Below the pieces are notes generated by a model, which did no database searches, was not told the origin of the DNA, and saw only the letters and a list, made by a program, of their open reading frames with translations. Positions 12,539 through 25,183 of a stretch of 64,000 bases of DNA are shown here, piece by piece. The position numbers and the translations under genes were made by a program. Numbering within the stretch: the stretch's first letter is position 1; every line of letters begins with the position of its first letter. The DNA comes from Thuidium tamariscinum (lineage: Eukaryota > Streptophyta > Bryopsida > Hypnales > Thuidiaceae): assembly GCA_947034885.2 (NCBI GenBank), contig OX344750.2, forward strand, positions 34,210,821 through 34,274,820. The letters are read 5' to 3'.

Positions 12539-14038
12539 TCAATCACGCCATCGGTGGCCACAATTGGGATTACAACACACAAAGAAAAGCGTCATGCCTT
12601 CCTCTCCACGAGCAGTTGCCTGCATATCACAGATGATGAACATCAGTAAGGAAATCTACTTTTGAACTTCATCTACATTGTGAATCACCTCTTCTCCTAT
12701 ATTATAGAATATCAGTAATGTAAATACGTTTTGGGAAATTGGAATGATCCATCAGGAGTTTCAAAGTGGATTTTCTATTTCTAGGTCTAGGCACCAGAGG
12801 GTAGAACTACGTATAAACTTCACAGATGACGTGGTCTTCTAGAAACAGTCATGTATACTACGTAAGATAATGATTAGTTGATAAACAACCAAATAGTAAA
12901 GCCAAGCAAAAGTCGACAAGAGGTAAGCTACTAAGCTATTTTCAGGAGAAATATGCTATCTACACCCAGACCTCTTCAATATAACAACCTAGGCAACCCA
13001 AATGCACATGACTACATGGAGTCTATGATAAAACACAACAACCATCTCTAACGAAACTGCCTTAGGGTACTAAATGCACTCGCATGAATTGACAACTAGA
13101 CAAGAGGGAGTTGTATAGACAACATACGTAGTATGCTACATTCAGAGGATACTTCAAAGAGTGTGCAATTACAGAGTTTCGTTACAGAGGATTGAATACA
13201 GAGTTGTGTATAAAGTGACATTAAAAGTACTTGAGGTTGCAGGGATCACGAAGGCGACCTAGAACCCCTTTTTTTCCTTTTTCCTTTTGAACAAATGTAC
13301 GAGCCATTGCATTAAGAAAATCTAGAACTTTTTCACAATTGACAACTCCATATTGTCGTATTTACATGCAACTTCTTGTGACAGAACAGGGAGAGAAAAC
13401 CGGGAGAGTCCATTGGCTAGGGTCTGCCGAAAGGAAGTGGTATTAAGAGGTCTGGGTGTTCCGGCATTCTAAATTTTTCATCGAAAATGTCCCGTAATTA
13501 AATCGATTGTGACACAAAAATAGCGTCATTTGAATTTTCTTTTAAAAAGTGTAAAGAAGACATACCTGGAAGAAAACTGCTTCTCCGTGCTGACAATTAG
13601 CGCAACGAACGTTCTTGGTACGCGGCAGAGTGGGATCAGAAGCAATATCCTGAAGGACCTGCGTGCGCTCATCCGTGCTGTGAAGCACCTCGTTCCTGTA
13701 CACGCAATTGTTGTCTGCAACCTCCTGCTCGATCACCAGAAAACCCTCGCTCAAACTCCAATTTCCCATAATTCCGAAGCCCTAAAAAATTGTCAAAGTG
13801 TCACACTGCAAAACTCTCACCTGGTGATCACAATTCCGGCAAGCGTAGAGCAAGACCTTCTTCTCCCGATCCTCCCGCGGGTAAAGAATGTTGTTACTGC
13901 CACACAGACAATACCAACCCATCAGCAAATGCCAGTCTTGCTCCACGGGGACAAAAGGAAACGAAACTCGTCAATAGAAAGACAAGAACTTGAAGATGAA
14001 ACTGCTCACCACTCTCGGCAAAACTTCATGGTACTCAT
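12539..14038 (-). CDS. NRPB9: DNA-directed RNA polymerase II subunit RPB9, four exons
   Basis: This gene encodes the two-zinc-ribbon subunit RPB9, which sits on the jaw/funnel of RNA polymerase II in the nucleus and affects start-site choice, elongation and fidelity. In plants the subunit is also shared with Pol IV/V. Exons are 14038-14010, 13896-13821, 13724-13566 and 12619-12539. They join in phase to 114 residues, the usual plant length. The protein begins [16 protein letters not shown]. Ribbon 1 uses C7, C10, C29 and C32. The linker is [12 protein letters not shown] followed by [13 protein letters not shown]. Ribbon 2 uses C76, C79, C103 and C108 ([12 protein letters not shown] at the end). 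No key cysteine is missing. The start is fixed by the conserved [10 protein letters not shown], although the frame stays open upstream. Intron 3 (about 950 bp) is much longer than the others. A telobox-like motif lies about 120 bases upstream of the ATG. Confidence 0.96.
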
Positions 14039-14154
14039 TTTGAAGGATTTGCGAAAAAACACGTCGCTTGGAAATTGAGACGAGCGCGAGCAAAGACGCA
14101 ACTGGAAAAAAACGAACACAGTTTTGGGAGATCGTGCTGTACTCAAAACCTTCA

Positions 14155-14169
14155 TAGGGTTTAGGGTTT
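14155..14169 (-). promoter_or_regulatory. Telobox-like motif upstream of RPB9
   Basis: Two tandem telomere-type units (AAACCCTAAACCCTA on the minus strand) lie about 120 bases upstream of the RPB9 start codon. In plants, teloboxes of this form occur in promoters and 5' leaders of translation and transcription genes and can bind telobox proteins. The motif is seen directly; its function here is inferred. Confidence 0.45.
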
Positions 14170-14431
14170 CAGATCGTATGTATCTTCGAGAGAAAATACT
14201 GGTAAACCGTATGTACTCTTTAACCGAATACGCCTGCAAAGGACCTACTCTGGGTACTCTCAACACAGTCAGCAGTGATATTCTTTTGTTTTTGTTTTCT
14301 TGCAAAAAACGCACTCTTGAATGGTGACTGACAGGTCACCATTCAAAAGCAGGTCAGACAAATCATCCAATTTTTTTCATTCATCCATCAGTTAAACCCC
14401 CAAAGATTCTAGACTTTGTTTTCACCAAAAA

Positions 14432-14690
14432 TGCATTAGATGAAATTTGAGGCCTCTAAAGGGCTATTTTGGAACAGTTTTCGAAACAACCAACTGCTAT
14501 TGAGCCAACATTTTCAAATAAATAAATAAATTTGGGTCTTGAAATGGAAAAAGAAGTCCAAAAAATAAATTTTTAAAAAAATGACATGGCACTACCCTTG
14601 CCACATCAAATTCCTGTAATTTGGCTTACTTCATTGCATTCCTAGAGTGCGGAAACTCACAGTTTCTTAGACCCCTCAAATATAATGTTC
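14432..14690. mobile_element. CATTAG-ended short inverted-repeat element inserted in repeat copy A
   Basis: The left end CATTAGATGAAATTTGAGG and the right end, read on the other strand, CATTATATTTGAGGGGTCTA are matching inverted ends. The interior has ATGGCACTACCCTTGCCACAT, as in related copies. The uninterrupted relative at 49,092-50,072 lacks this block at the corresponding point, which supports insertion. Confidence 0.6.
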
Positions 14691-15225
14691 TAAAACTACC
14701 ATTTCTTGTACAAATACAAATTTTTGAAAGAAATCAATTTGGACACATGTACTTGTAGGATCTTGTAGCATTCTCATAAAAATAGATGTGGAAATAATTT
14801 CAGAAATTTTCATTGTGCAAGTTGCAAGATATTAGCATTTGAATTCTTTTTTTAACTTTTGGAGGGCTTTAAAAAAAAAGGCAGCTACACTTCACAAGGG
14901 CACATTTGCATGAAAAAATGCCCATATTGGTGGTAATTCTTTGGATTCATACTTCTAGGTAAGTTGGCTACATACTTGAAAATTTTGAGATCATTTGGAA
15001 TAGTAAAACACACCCAATAAAAAAAAGTATGTAGAAAGAAGTAAAGAATCTCTCAAAATATTAAATTGTGGATAATTTAGTTATGGAATTGAAAAATACC
15101 AATGCCAATGGTTGTAAAAGGTCTTCAAAGTTTATTTTAGAATAGGAACAATCATAACTACCATCAAATCAAAACTCCTCCAACTTTCATATCATCAATC
15201 AAAATGGAATAATTCAAAAAAAATT

Positions 15226-15326
<101 letters not shown>

Positions 15327-16824
15327 TTTGGATAATTTGAATTTTAAATTCTTGTTTTTGAAAAATTAAAGTGTTTTTTTCAAATCTACCTAAATTGCCC
15401 ACTTGTTGAAAGAATATATACATTACACAAAAACTTCTTAACAATGTAGTCAAAATTGTGAAAATTTGTTAGACCTTGAAGAATATTCTTCATGTCCATA
15501 TTGTGTGAAAATTTTAAAGGAAAAAAAAATTCATTTGTACAAAGCCAACCAAAATTTCTATATTGCCCAAGAATGCAACTTGGTCCTTGAGGGGTTAAAT
15601 AGTTCCATCCATATTATTACCAAAATTAATAAACTTCATCTAAAATTTGACAAACTTTATGTTTTCAAAACATTTTTGGCAACTTCATCCACTTATAAAA
15701 ATAATAATTTTGTTTGTAAGAGTAACCAACTCAAAAATCAAGACATATTTTGAAAAAAAATTAAGAAAACAATTGAAATCAATGATTCTCAAGTTTTCTA
15801 AATTGTAAGATGTTAAACTAACCATCACAATCCCATTTCTATCAAAATAAAATGATTGTATGCATTTTCAAATGTTAATTTGGGGATTATCTTGATTATT
15901 TAGGATTATATAATTTTTAATTGACATTCTTCAATGAATGATATGTTCTTTTAGATTTTGAAGAAATCAGATTTTTCACCATATTTCAATTATTTTAGAA
16001 GTGCAAAATATAATTTCAACTCAACACACTATAAGTGTAAAGTAGGTTTGGAGCAAATGTCTATGCAAATTAAATACCAAAATTATAGGAAATTTACCTT
16101 ATTATAAAAGATTTTTGTAGTGTTTGTAGTGTAGTAAAATGAAGATCTTTTATATCTTCTACATTTTAACAATGGTCTCACTTTATTCTTCTTTAAAAAA
16201 ACAAAAAACAAACTAATATACCATATAGAATTAGGTAACCTATACATCAAAGTAAATTTAACAAAATTTTCCAAGAAAATATAATATTAGTATATATATT
16301 TATATATGATAATATTCACATTTTCTAGTAAGAGATGAAAGTATAAAATTTAAAGTAATATATTTCAAGGGCCAATTTAATATTTCAACTTTGACTATTC
16401 AATTTCTTCAAATTGAAAAGTAATAATATTTTAAAACTACAATGTATTTTTTCAAATCAGTTTTTGAAAAAAATACTTTGATTTAGCACAAATTCACATG
16501 ATCGCATCATTGACGTGTTTGTTTGTATAACAAAATGGATTCTTTGAAGGTTCTTTTCTTAAGGGGCTCTTTTTTACACCTATTTTTAGCATCTAGCATC
16601 CAATCTTAAAAACAATTTATGATTTTTGCTATTCAAGATTGTATCCAAGGGTGTAGACCTATGACAAATCTTGATTTTCTTAATGTTGAAGGCTTTTGGA
16701 GATAAACTCCTCTAATATATTGGAGTAATTTTCTGGATTATAATGACATTACAAATTTACTCATAAAAAATGCAAGAGTAGATTTTGAAAAGTCATAAAT
16801 TGATTTTGATTATTCACATTATAT

Positions 16825-17000
16825 CCTTTAACCCCTTAAAGTCCCAAGGGTTTGGACAAAAGACATATGTATTATAAAATATACATTTTTAAATTGTTTG
16901 TAGATTGCATCAAAGAAGATAATGTGAAGCACAAATAGAGGAAAGAATTTGTATGGTCAAAATTATATAAATTTCATTTTTTTTCATGACTACAATTTGA
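16825..17000 (-). repeat. Inverted partial copy of the 43-kb repeat unit
   Basis: Reads TTTAACCCCTTAAAG, then CCAAGGGTTTGGACAAAA, TATTATAAAATATA, GAAGATAATGTGAAGCACAAA. The reverse of this order and strand occurs in both units of 43,370-43,930, which end CTTTTAGGGGTTAAG. Confidence 0.55.
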
Positions 17001-17141
17001 GATTTGATATGAGAAAGGACAATTGAAAAACATCAATTGACCTCAAAAATAAAAATAATCCTTGTAATCAAACATTGCAATCTTTCAATCTATATGTAGT
17101 ATTTTTGTATTTTCTTTTCCTTAGTGATCCATAACACCTCT

Positions 17142-17434
17142 CATTAGAAGAGAATTGAGGACTCCAAAAGATTGTGAATTCTTGGATTGTAGGAATACAT
17201 AAATTGTCATGAGAACGCAGATCCAATGTGGTCAAGAGTGCCACATCATCGGGGGATTTTTGGAAAAAAAAAATTGGATTCTTTTTCACATTTCAGGACC
17301 CAAATTTTTTTATTCTTTTTTATTTTTTAGTGATTGTTGGTTGACAATTGCCACTAGTTACTACAACAATTTGGAAAATAGCCTCGAAACAGGTCTCAAA
17401 ATGAGCTTCTAGAGGCTTCAAATCCCTTCTAATG
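17142..17434. mobile_element. CATTAG-ended short inverted-repeat element
   Basis: The left end CATTAGAAGAGAATTGAGG and the right end, on the other strand, CATTAGAAGGGATTTGAAGC are inverted matches. The interior holds ATGTGGTCAAGAGTGCCACAT, CATTTCAGGACCCAAATTTT and a CTCGAAACAGGTCTC block near the right end, all shared with 52,560-52,866. There is no coding capacity. Confidence 0.65.
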
Positions 17435-20400
17435 ATTTGGGATTATTTGATTACTAATTTTTGAACTATTTCCAATAACTTTACAGTTATTTGAAAATGT
17501 CCGGAGAAGATGGAGGTGTTTTCAAAATTGAGTATTGATGGTCTCTTGTAGCCTTCTTCGGGCTATGCACCTGACCCCACACCTTTGAAAAGAATTGTTT
17601 GAACTTGGACACCTTCTTTTGAATCTTCACAATTTTTGTTGCTCCTTCATTGGTTGATTTTGTAGCCTCAATTTTTGTTGCCCCTTCATTGGATGATTTT
17701 GCAATCATTGTGGCAAAGAAATAAGACGCAGCAATTGACATTTTTATAAAACTTGAGTGTATTTAGCTACTATAAATGATAAATGTTTGCTAGTCTAGTC
17801 TTTAATACAAAATATAAAATTGCTATGTATGGGCAAAGAATAATATTACTTTGAGTCATTGATGAGTGAAAATGGTAGGCTAAGGAAGTATATATATAAG
17901 GTATATATAGTATAGTAGGGAACAAAGTAAAAGTGACAATTTGCATACACTTATTGGGAACTATCAAGGGAAAAATGTAAAAGCCATGGTCAATAAATGT
18001 TTGCATAGGTAACTTGGATGTTGGAAAAAATGTTTTTTACTTTTTAATGCATTCAACATGCTATCTTAATTTTTTTGATCTAAACTAACATTGCTATGAT
18101 TGAAAAAATAAATAGAAGATAAAGTAATGCTAAGTGTAAAATATTACTTAGTAGACAAAAAAAATCTACTATTGGAGAAAACTGTTGATGTTTTCATCAT
18201 TAAAATCATTTTATTTTTGCAAAATGAATAATAATTAAATTTTTATTCAATTATAAAAGTTGACGTATTATAAATAGAAATGTATTTTTGTCATTTTCCA
18301 AAAAAAATAAACCAAAGTTGATATGAAATAAAACCATCAAAATTAAGCTACATCAATCATTTTGATTATCTAAGTTTCATTGATTTAAATCAAAAATTCT
18401 ACCATTGAAGCTTTTGTTAAGATATTGACTCTCTAAAATGTAAAATTCTCCCAAAAAAATTTCAAATTGAAGTTGCATGACAATAAGATCATCTAACTAC
18501 ACCATAGTTGGGTCTCAACAATTATACAACATCTTATTTTTATAACTATACACTAGAATGCTTTATGTTGCTACTACAACCAAAATAGAAGAAAAATAAT
18601 TTTTGAATTCATAAAAAATTTGAAGTTCTAAATATCTTTTTTTTAATGAATCGGAATGCCAAAAAACAAAGCCTATACACCCCTTCTTGCTAAACACTTT
18701 TCAATAGTACTAAAAATGCAACAAGGAGACATATAGTTTAAGAAATTTCATTGTAACAAACAAAACAAAACTAACAGTCCAACTTACAATATAGAGAATA
18801 ACTAGCACATATCATAGTGCTATTTTCTAGCAAATGAAACCCTTGCCAAAAGATCTTTCACCTAACACATTTCACATCTTTCTTGGCATTTACAATGATG
18901 AATTTCTTTTAAACCATCATTAGAAATTATCCATGTGAACATTTATTTCAAAATATTTAAATGTATATTTCAGAAAAAAATGGTGCATTTGACTTCAATA
19001 ATCAATTAAATATTAAATATTCATTTTAAAAATCATAATTTTAACAATTGGCTAAAATTTTATTATAAATAAATCAAGTAATAAAAAAACTCGGTGATGA
19101 GAACTTTAGTCTATTTTTGGCCAATAAATTAAAAATTCAACCCTAAAAGAATATGAAAAATCTATATACTTTGTCAATTGCACTTTCAAATCTATTATAC
19201 ATTTTAGGTGCATCAATTTCTTGATTTGAACTAGTTTTGTACTAGAATTTTGATATTTGTAATAAAATTTGTACTAAAATACCCACCACATTTTTGCCAA
19301 AGCTAATCTATGAATCTCATCAAAAAAATTGAAGGGAAAATTGTCTCATAATTGATAAATCTACACCTTAAGTTAGGGTATAAGTTTTGATTTTTTGTTT
19401 GTTATGGTGAGACTTCTTAGACCATATGTCTATTGGTGGTGTTCTTAGCATTGTCAAAAAGCCTTTAGCAAGCAAGAGGATGCAAGCTTTATTTGAGGTG
19501 TTTGGAAGTTTTTGAATTTAAAAATGATTATGAATTAAAAATTAAAAAATCACTTTAATTTTCATATAGATCGCAGCAACAACATAGGACACACCGGTTT
19601 GAATTACATGTACATTTGAAAAACCCCCCCTAAAACCTTAAAACATAAGGGTTTGACTATCAAGCATAATATACAGTTGAAAAGGACCTAAAATGATATG
19701 AACAAGAAAATACGAATTATTTCATTTTTTAAAAACTACATTTCAAAACTAAAAAATTATTTAAATTCCTATCAATAAGATTTTTAAATTTGGAATACAT
19801 AATGGAACATAACAAAACAATAGTTTGGATGGTGCATTTGAGGGTATAGTGAAGAGACCATATTTGCAATCCAATAGGTACCATGAATTACACATGAGTA
19901 TGTTTGTAATTGATCAATTCTTTCAAGCATTGACTTACATCATGAATCAAAGTTTAGAATTCCAAATGATATGAAATATTGTCAATATCAAATATCTTTG
20001 TAGTCATATAGTTGTATCCATATACACATGTCCATATCTATGTATTTGTATCCATATATTCATATTCATATTGAACATGGTTGGCATTTTAAATTTAATA
20101 TATTTACCTTTGGTCAATTTTTTTGAAATGTTAGGTCTCATCTGTTTGAGGAATAATGGTAGAACACTTAGATTATGGTATAAAATTATTAATTTTCAAT
20201 AATTCTTTGAGATTTTAAAATAAAACAAAATTAGATGGCTATGAAATTTGAATAGCCTCAATTCTCAAAACTTTGTGAGATATATTGAATTAAAAATGTG
20301 TATGAGGTAGCTACATTAAATAGTGAAATTAAATTGCCTTTACAATTAGGTTGCTATACTCTAAAAATGTTACTCTATAAGTCATCAAAGTCAAAAAATA

Positions 20401-22259
20401 TTCCTACAAATACTTCCATTTGTATACATGGAGGTTGTTGAATAATGAGCAATTAATGAGGAACAACCTATTTTACTATTTTAGTATAAGCATAGACTTT
20501 TGATGAAGAGATGGAATATCAATCCTATAACATATTAACTTGTGATAGGGGCATTCATTGTTCAAATTGACATTTTTGGACAACTAACTATTTGTGGAAA
20601 AAAATGTTTTTCTTTTATTCCTTTCTGACATTGAAACTTGGTGAAATTTGCTAAAGAAATTTGAAATTCCATATAATGTCAAAATATATTGTTAATGATT
20701 TTGTACAAGTGATAAAAATGGTAGTTATTTTTATGAATAGCAATGTTCAATTTGCAAAAATCAAATGGATGTATAGAACCCTATTTCACTTTAAAATTGT
20801 ATCCAAAGTGACACCCAAGGTGTTGCATCATCTAGTGAAATGAAGTATGCCTTGAATATTTTGAAAATTGGTTATTATATTCCAACTTCAACATTTTTTA
20901 TTATTGAATTCAAGTGTTTGATATGATGATAGATTTGAATTTGTATGAGGGTAGTATTTTGTAAGGGTAGAAACATTCATCAAATTCTAAAATAGACATA
21001 TGACTCTCTTGGGACATGAAAGTCAAATTTCAAGGTGAAAAAACATAATTAAAACAACTTCTAGGATATCATACGCAAGGGCTAAAATTGAATTTCTAAG
21101 TAAGATTTTGAGAGATTCACATCATCCTAAAACAATCACAAGATGACAAAGAGCACTTTTTGACAAATAAATGATCAATTTTTGTTGATTCCAACTTTCA
21201 AATAGAATGCAACCATTGGCAAAAAGAAGATAATTAAAGAAAATAACTAACCTTGTTTCTTAGAATAAACGGAAAATATGAGTCTGTTAAGTCCTCAAAT
21301 GAATGATAATTGGTGTATTTACATCTACTTGAAGAAAATTGTCAACTTGTAAGAAGGTATATTCTTCATTCACAATCGTTGTAGCTTGGACTAATGTTAC
21401 AACAATTATTATTGTTATTATTATAGTGGGTACACCCAAAAGTACCAGGGATCTAAAACCGCCACCTAAAAGAAGCCTTGAAAGTGTTTTCATTTATGAT
21501 AGAAGTTGTTAGTGACTCTCTCAAACATGTGTTCTCAAACATGCATGGACGCTTTTAAGACATGTGCAAAGCTTTGAAGCTTATTACAGAAGATACCTTT
21601 AGTTCTTACAAGCATACTTATTGTCACTTGTTGTATGGGCCATATAGCTTTCTTCAATTTCTCTTGAGGTTTTTCAATTTTTCTTAAGTTTTTTGAATAG
21701 TTTCTACTTCCCTCTTTATTGCTTCTGCATACTTTTGTGTGCGACTTCTTCAATGCCAATATTCCTTTTCACTACAACCTACAAATGCATTCAATCATTC
21801 TATTGTCAAAATTTTCAACCCCTACTATAGTGTCAAATTTTGAAGGATCAAAAAATTTACTGCAGTTCCCTTCCATCTCCACAATTCTCTTTCATCACTT
21901 CAATTTGATATTCACCACTGAACCTTAGAAATATCCACAACCCAATTCCTTATGCTTTTGGGTGCACTCACCTTATAAGCATGTGATGATGCAATTGTGC
22001 AAAAGGATGAGTTTTTTTTTTGAACAATAGTTTGCTAAAAGCAGTAATTTAAAAAAAAAATATTAGGTGATATATTCCTCATTTTCAATCCATGAAATTG
22101 TTGATTTATTACATATTCTAAAATTAAAAATTCCACTTTTAGGACAAATGGCCTTTCTTTTGAATTAATAATTCAAGTTTCGTTCACATTTTGTGAGTTT
22201 TGTCTATTTGTGTAAACAACTGCATCACTCCAACAAATATCGATTCCTAAAATAAATGA

Positions 22260-22864
22260 AATAAAAAGTGCCCTGATAAACATGCTGCCAACGTCCTCAA
22301 GGCGAAGGACCACGTCAGCATAGCTGACAATCCTAGTCATCTCCCACGCAACGAACAAACTGACTGACTCCAGACTCATCTGCCACGTCTCCTACTCACC
22401 CATTCCCACTCCTAATTACCTGCCGCTGCCGCTGCCGTTGACAAAGACTGCGGGGCTGCGGGAGCTCCTCTACACTCTACAGGCAGCCGCTGCCGCCGCC
22501 TTGCGTCTCCTGGGAGCACTGTAGTGCAAAACAAGCTTCAATTCTTCAAGTCCCTCTTCATTCCCTTCACGGCTCTCGCACTTGTCAGAAGAGAGTGAAG
22601 GAATCTCACAGAAAGCCTGTAGCACAGGGGCTCCTGATCGGTGAATGGATGCCCAATTCCTGAATTAGCTTCGTGATCGCAGGTAATTTCTCACCTGCTC
22701 ATTCATTTGAACTCGGCCACTCGGTCGCCGTCGTCGTTGGATGATCCGGCCTGCAGGTGGCCTGGATCTTTGCCGGCGAAGCTTTGATCCTTGCAATTCT
22801 GGTCCACGATCGTGTCTTTGGGAGGATTGCAGCAGTTGGTGGATTCTTCGTAGAGTAAGTCAGG
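22260..22864 (+). promoter_or_regulatory. GC-rich promoter and 5' leader region of the MMSDH gene
   Basis: Base composition changes sharply from AT-rich repeat land to GC-rich sequence with GCTGCC trinucleotide repeats near 22,424-22,438 and 22,485-22,499. The leader holds a seven-codon upstream reading frame at 22,645-22,668 and an ATG at 22,741 that opens a frame overlapping the main start. A plausible 74-base leader intron (donor after 22,682, acceptor before 22,757) would remove the second ATG. Transcription start and leader splicing are inferred. Confidence 0.4.
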
Positions 22865-25183
22865 ATGATTGGGGCCGTGAGGCAGACTCTGCGAAGCAAT
22901 TGCAGCAGATCCCAGAGGTACCAACGTCTTGGCTCGCAGCTCTTGAATGGGTCGAAGCCATGTTCGCTGCCGAATGCCGCACTGCTCCGCATCCCGGTGC
23001 CTGTAGATAATCGACTCAGCCCGTTGCTGCCATGGGATTTGAGGGCGTTCGCCACAAGCGCGGCAGAAGCCATCAAGGCTGAAACCCCTAAAGCCCCGGC
23101 AGTGAAGAATTACGTGGGAGGCGAGCTGGTGGAATCGCAAGCCTCTCAGCATATTGATGTGATCAACCCCGCCACGCAAGCCGTGGTGAGCCGCGTGCCG
23201 CTTACCACCCACGAGGAGTTCGAGTCGGCGGTCGCGGTGGCCAAGGAGGCATTCAAGACGTGGAAGAAGACGCCCGTCACTGCCCGGCAGCGTGTCATGC
23301 TCAAGCTGCAGGAGCTTATCCGCCGCGACATGGACAAGCTGGCCATGTCCGTCACCACCGAGCAGGGCAAAACTCTTGCCGATGCCAGAGGCGATGTCTT
23401 CCGAGGCCTTGAGGTTAGCAATTTTGATTATAACTCAAACCAATTTTATACCCCATTCTAATTCTTAGTTTTTTTACAGGACTGTCGTATGTTGAGAGAA
23501 TGTATTTTATCTTACCATAAACTTGAAACTATCTAATAGCGCACTCTGATATTGCACATTCTCTGTATGCCTCAGATCCTGTCATGTTCCTGCACATCCG
23601 ATTGAACAACTTGCACATATCAACTGATCAGGCTGCGAGTAGAAGCCCATTTGTTTCCCCAAGATAGTGTTATTAGAGAGTTGATTGTAAGTTACATCAC
23701 CTTCTTTTGCCTTCTAGGGCACCACCTTATGCTCCTCCATTGCCCTTGCAGGTGGTGGAGCAAGCATGCGGCATGGCCAACCAACAAATGGGGGAGTATG
23801 TGGAGAATGTCTCCGCAGGAATTGACACATACAGCATCCGGCAACCGCTGGGAGTATGCGCGGGGATCTGCCCTTTCAACTTCCCAGCCATGATCCCGCT
23901 CTGGATGTTCCCAATGGCGGTCACCACAGGCAACACCTTCATCCTGAAACCTTCCGAGAAAGACCCAGGAGCCGCAATATTGCTGGCAGAGCTTGCAAGC
24001 GAGGCGGGGCTGCCGCCGGGGGTGCTCAACATCGTGCACGGGACACACGACGTAGTGAACGACATCTGCGACCACCCGGACATCAGAGCCGTGTCCTTCG
24101 TGGGTTCGGACGTCGCTGGCATGCACATCTACTCGCGAGCTTCGGCAACGGGCAAACGCGTGCAGTGCAACATGGGAGCCAAGAATCATGCTGTGGTAAT
24201 GCCTGATGCTGATCCTGAAGCCACTCTGAATGCCCTGGTTGGGGCTGCGTTTGGCGCGGCCGGGCAACGATGCATGGCCATTAGTACCGCCGTGTTCGTG
24301 GGAGATTCTAAGCAATGGGAAGCAGGCTTGCGAGAGAAGGGCGTGAAGCTGAAAGTCACCGGCGGCGCTGAGGCTGGGGCTGACTTGGGTCCTGTCATTA
24401 GCAAGCAGGCCAAGGAGCGCATCTGTAGCCTTGTCGAATCGGGCGCCAAGGCTGGAGCCAGGCTTATCCTGGATGGACGTGACATCAAGGTCTGTTATCC
24501 ATAGTCACCTTAATCACCTCCATCCATAATAACCTTAATCATCTTCTATCGCGTTTCTCCATGATCAATTTATTCACCTTTCTCCATGACAGCCTAAAAT
24601 CCCCTTTCTCCATAACTATCTACAATCACCTTTCTTCATGATCTCCTTAATTCACTATGATTTTCTCCATATCATTTTCTCTTTGCATAATTCTGGGAGC
24701 AGCGTCTCGGGTCTCTTCATGACATCAACGTGGTGCGTGCTCCAGGTTCCTGGGTACGAGCAAGGGAATTTTGTGGGACCAACGATCCTGGCAGACGTGA
24801 CGACCGACATGGAATGTTACAAGCAGGAGATTTTTGGCCCTGTTCTTCTGTGCATGGAGGCTGCAACGCTTCAGGACGCAATAGAGATCGTGAACCGAAA
24901 CAAGTATGGAAATGGGACAGCAATATTTACCAAGTCGGGGGCCGCAGCACGAGCATTCCAGCACGAGGTTGATGCTGGTCAAGTGGGAATTAATGTTCCC
25001 ATTCCAGTGCCCTTGCCTTTCTTCTCCTTCACAGGCTCCAGGGGTTCGTTTGCCGGGGACCTCAACTTCTATGGTAAAGCTGGAGTGCATTTCTTCACAC
25101 AGATGAAGACAGTTACTTCACAATGGAAGGAGAAAGACCTTCATGGAGTAGCTATGGCATTTCCTACGTCAGGAAAGGTGTAA
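22865..25183 (+). CDS. ALDH6B: Methylmalonate-semialdehyde dehydrogenase (acylating), ALDH6 family, three exons
   Basis: This enzyme converts methylmalonate or malonate semialdehyde with NAD and CoA to propionyl- or acetyl-CoA in mitochondria, at the end of valine catabolism. Exons 22865-23413, 23752-24489 and 24746-25183 join in phase 0 to 574 residues. Residues 1 to about 65 are Arg/Ser/Leu-rich and look like a mitochondrial presequence. The ALDH fold starts near [10 protein letters not shown] (81-90). Visible landmarks are CPFNFP (223-228, oxyanion Asn226), [17 protein letters not shown] (299-306), the family-specific NMGAKNH around 324-330 in place of the usual ELGGK glutamate motif, and the catalytic Cys357 in GQRCMAIS. 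The C-terminus [17 protein letters not shown] is typical of the family. The start is the first ATG after an in-frame stop just upstream. Coding sequence is markedly more GC-rich than the flanks. Only two introns are present, few for a plant orthologue. Confidence 0.97.

Larger units (their letters stand above)
15603..22259. other. AT-rich intergenic repeat land, no gene seen
   Basis: Very AT-rich, with many A/T runs and no long open frames. It contains an inverted copy of the 43-kb tandem-repeat unit near 16,825-17,000, a CATTAG-family element at 17,142-17,434, and a dispersed repeat near 19,395-19,500 related to sequence near 36,085-36,200 and 54,370-54,480. Confidence 0.5.

Noticed and set aside
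14155-14169. Tandem telomere-type units as evidence of an internal or chromosome-end telomere
   Set aside because: Only two units are present, in a gene upstream region; too few for telomeric DNA.
23692-24315. 207-codon open frame on the minus strand
   Set aside because: Antisense shadow of the GC-rich second exon of MMSDH.
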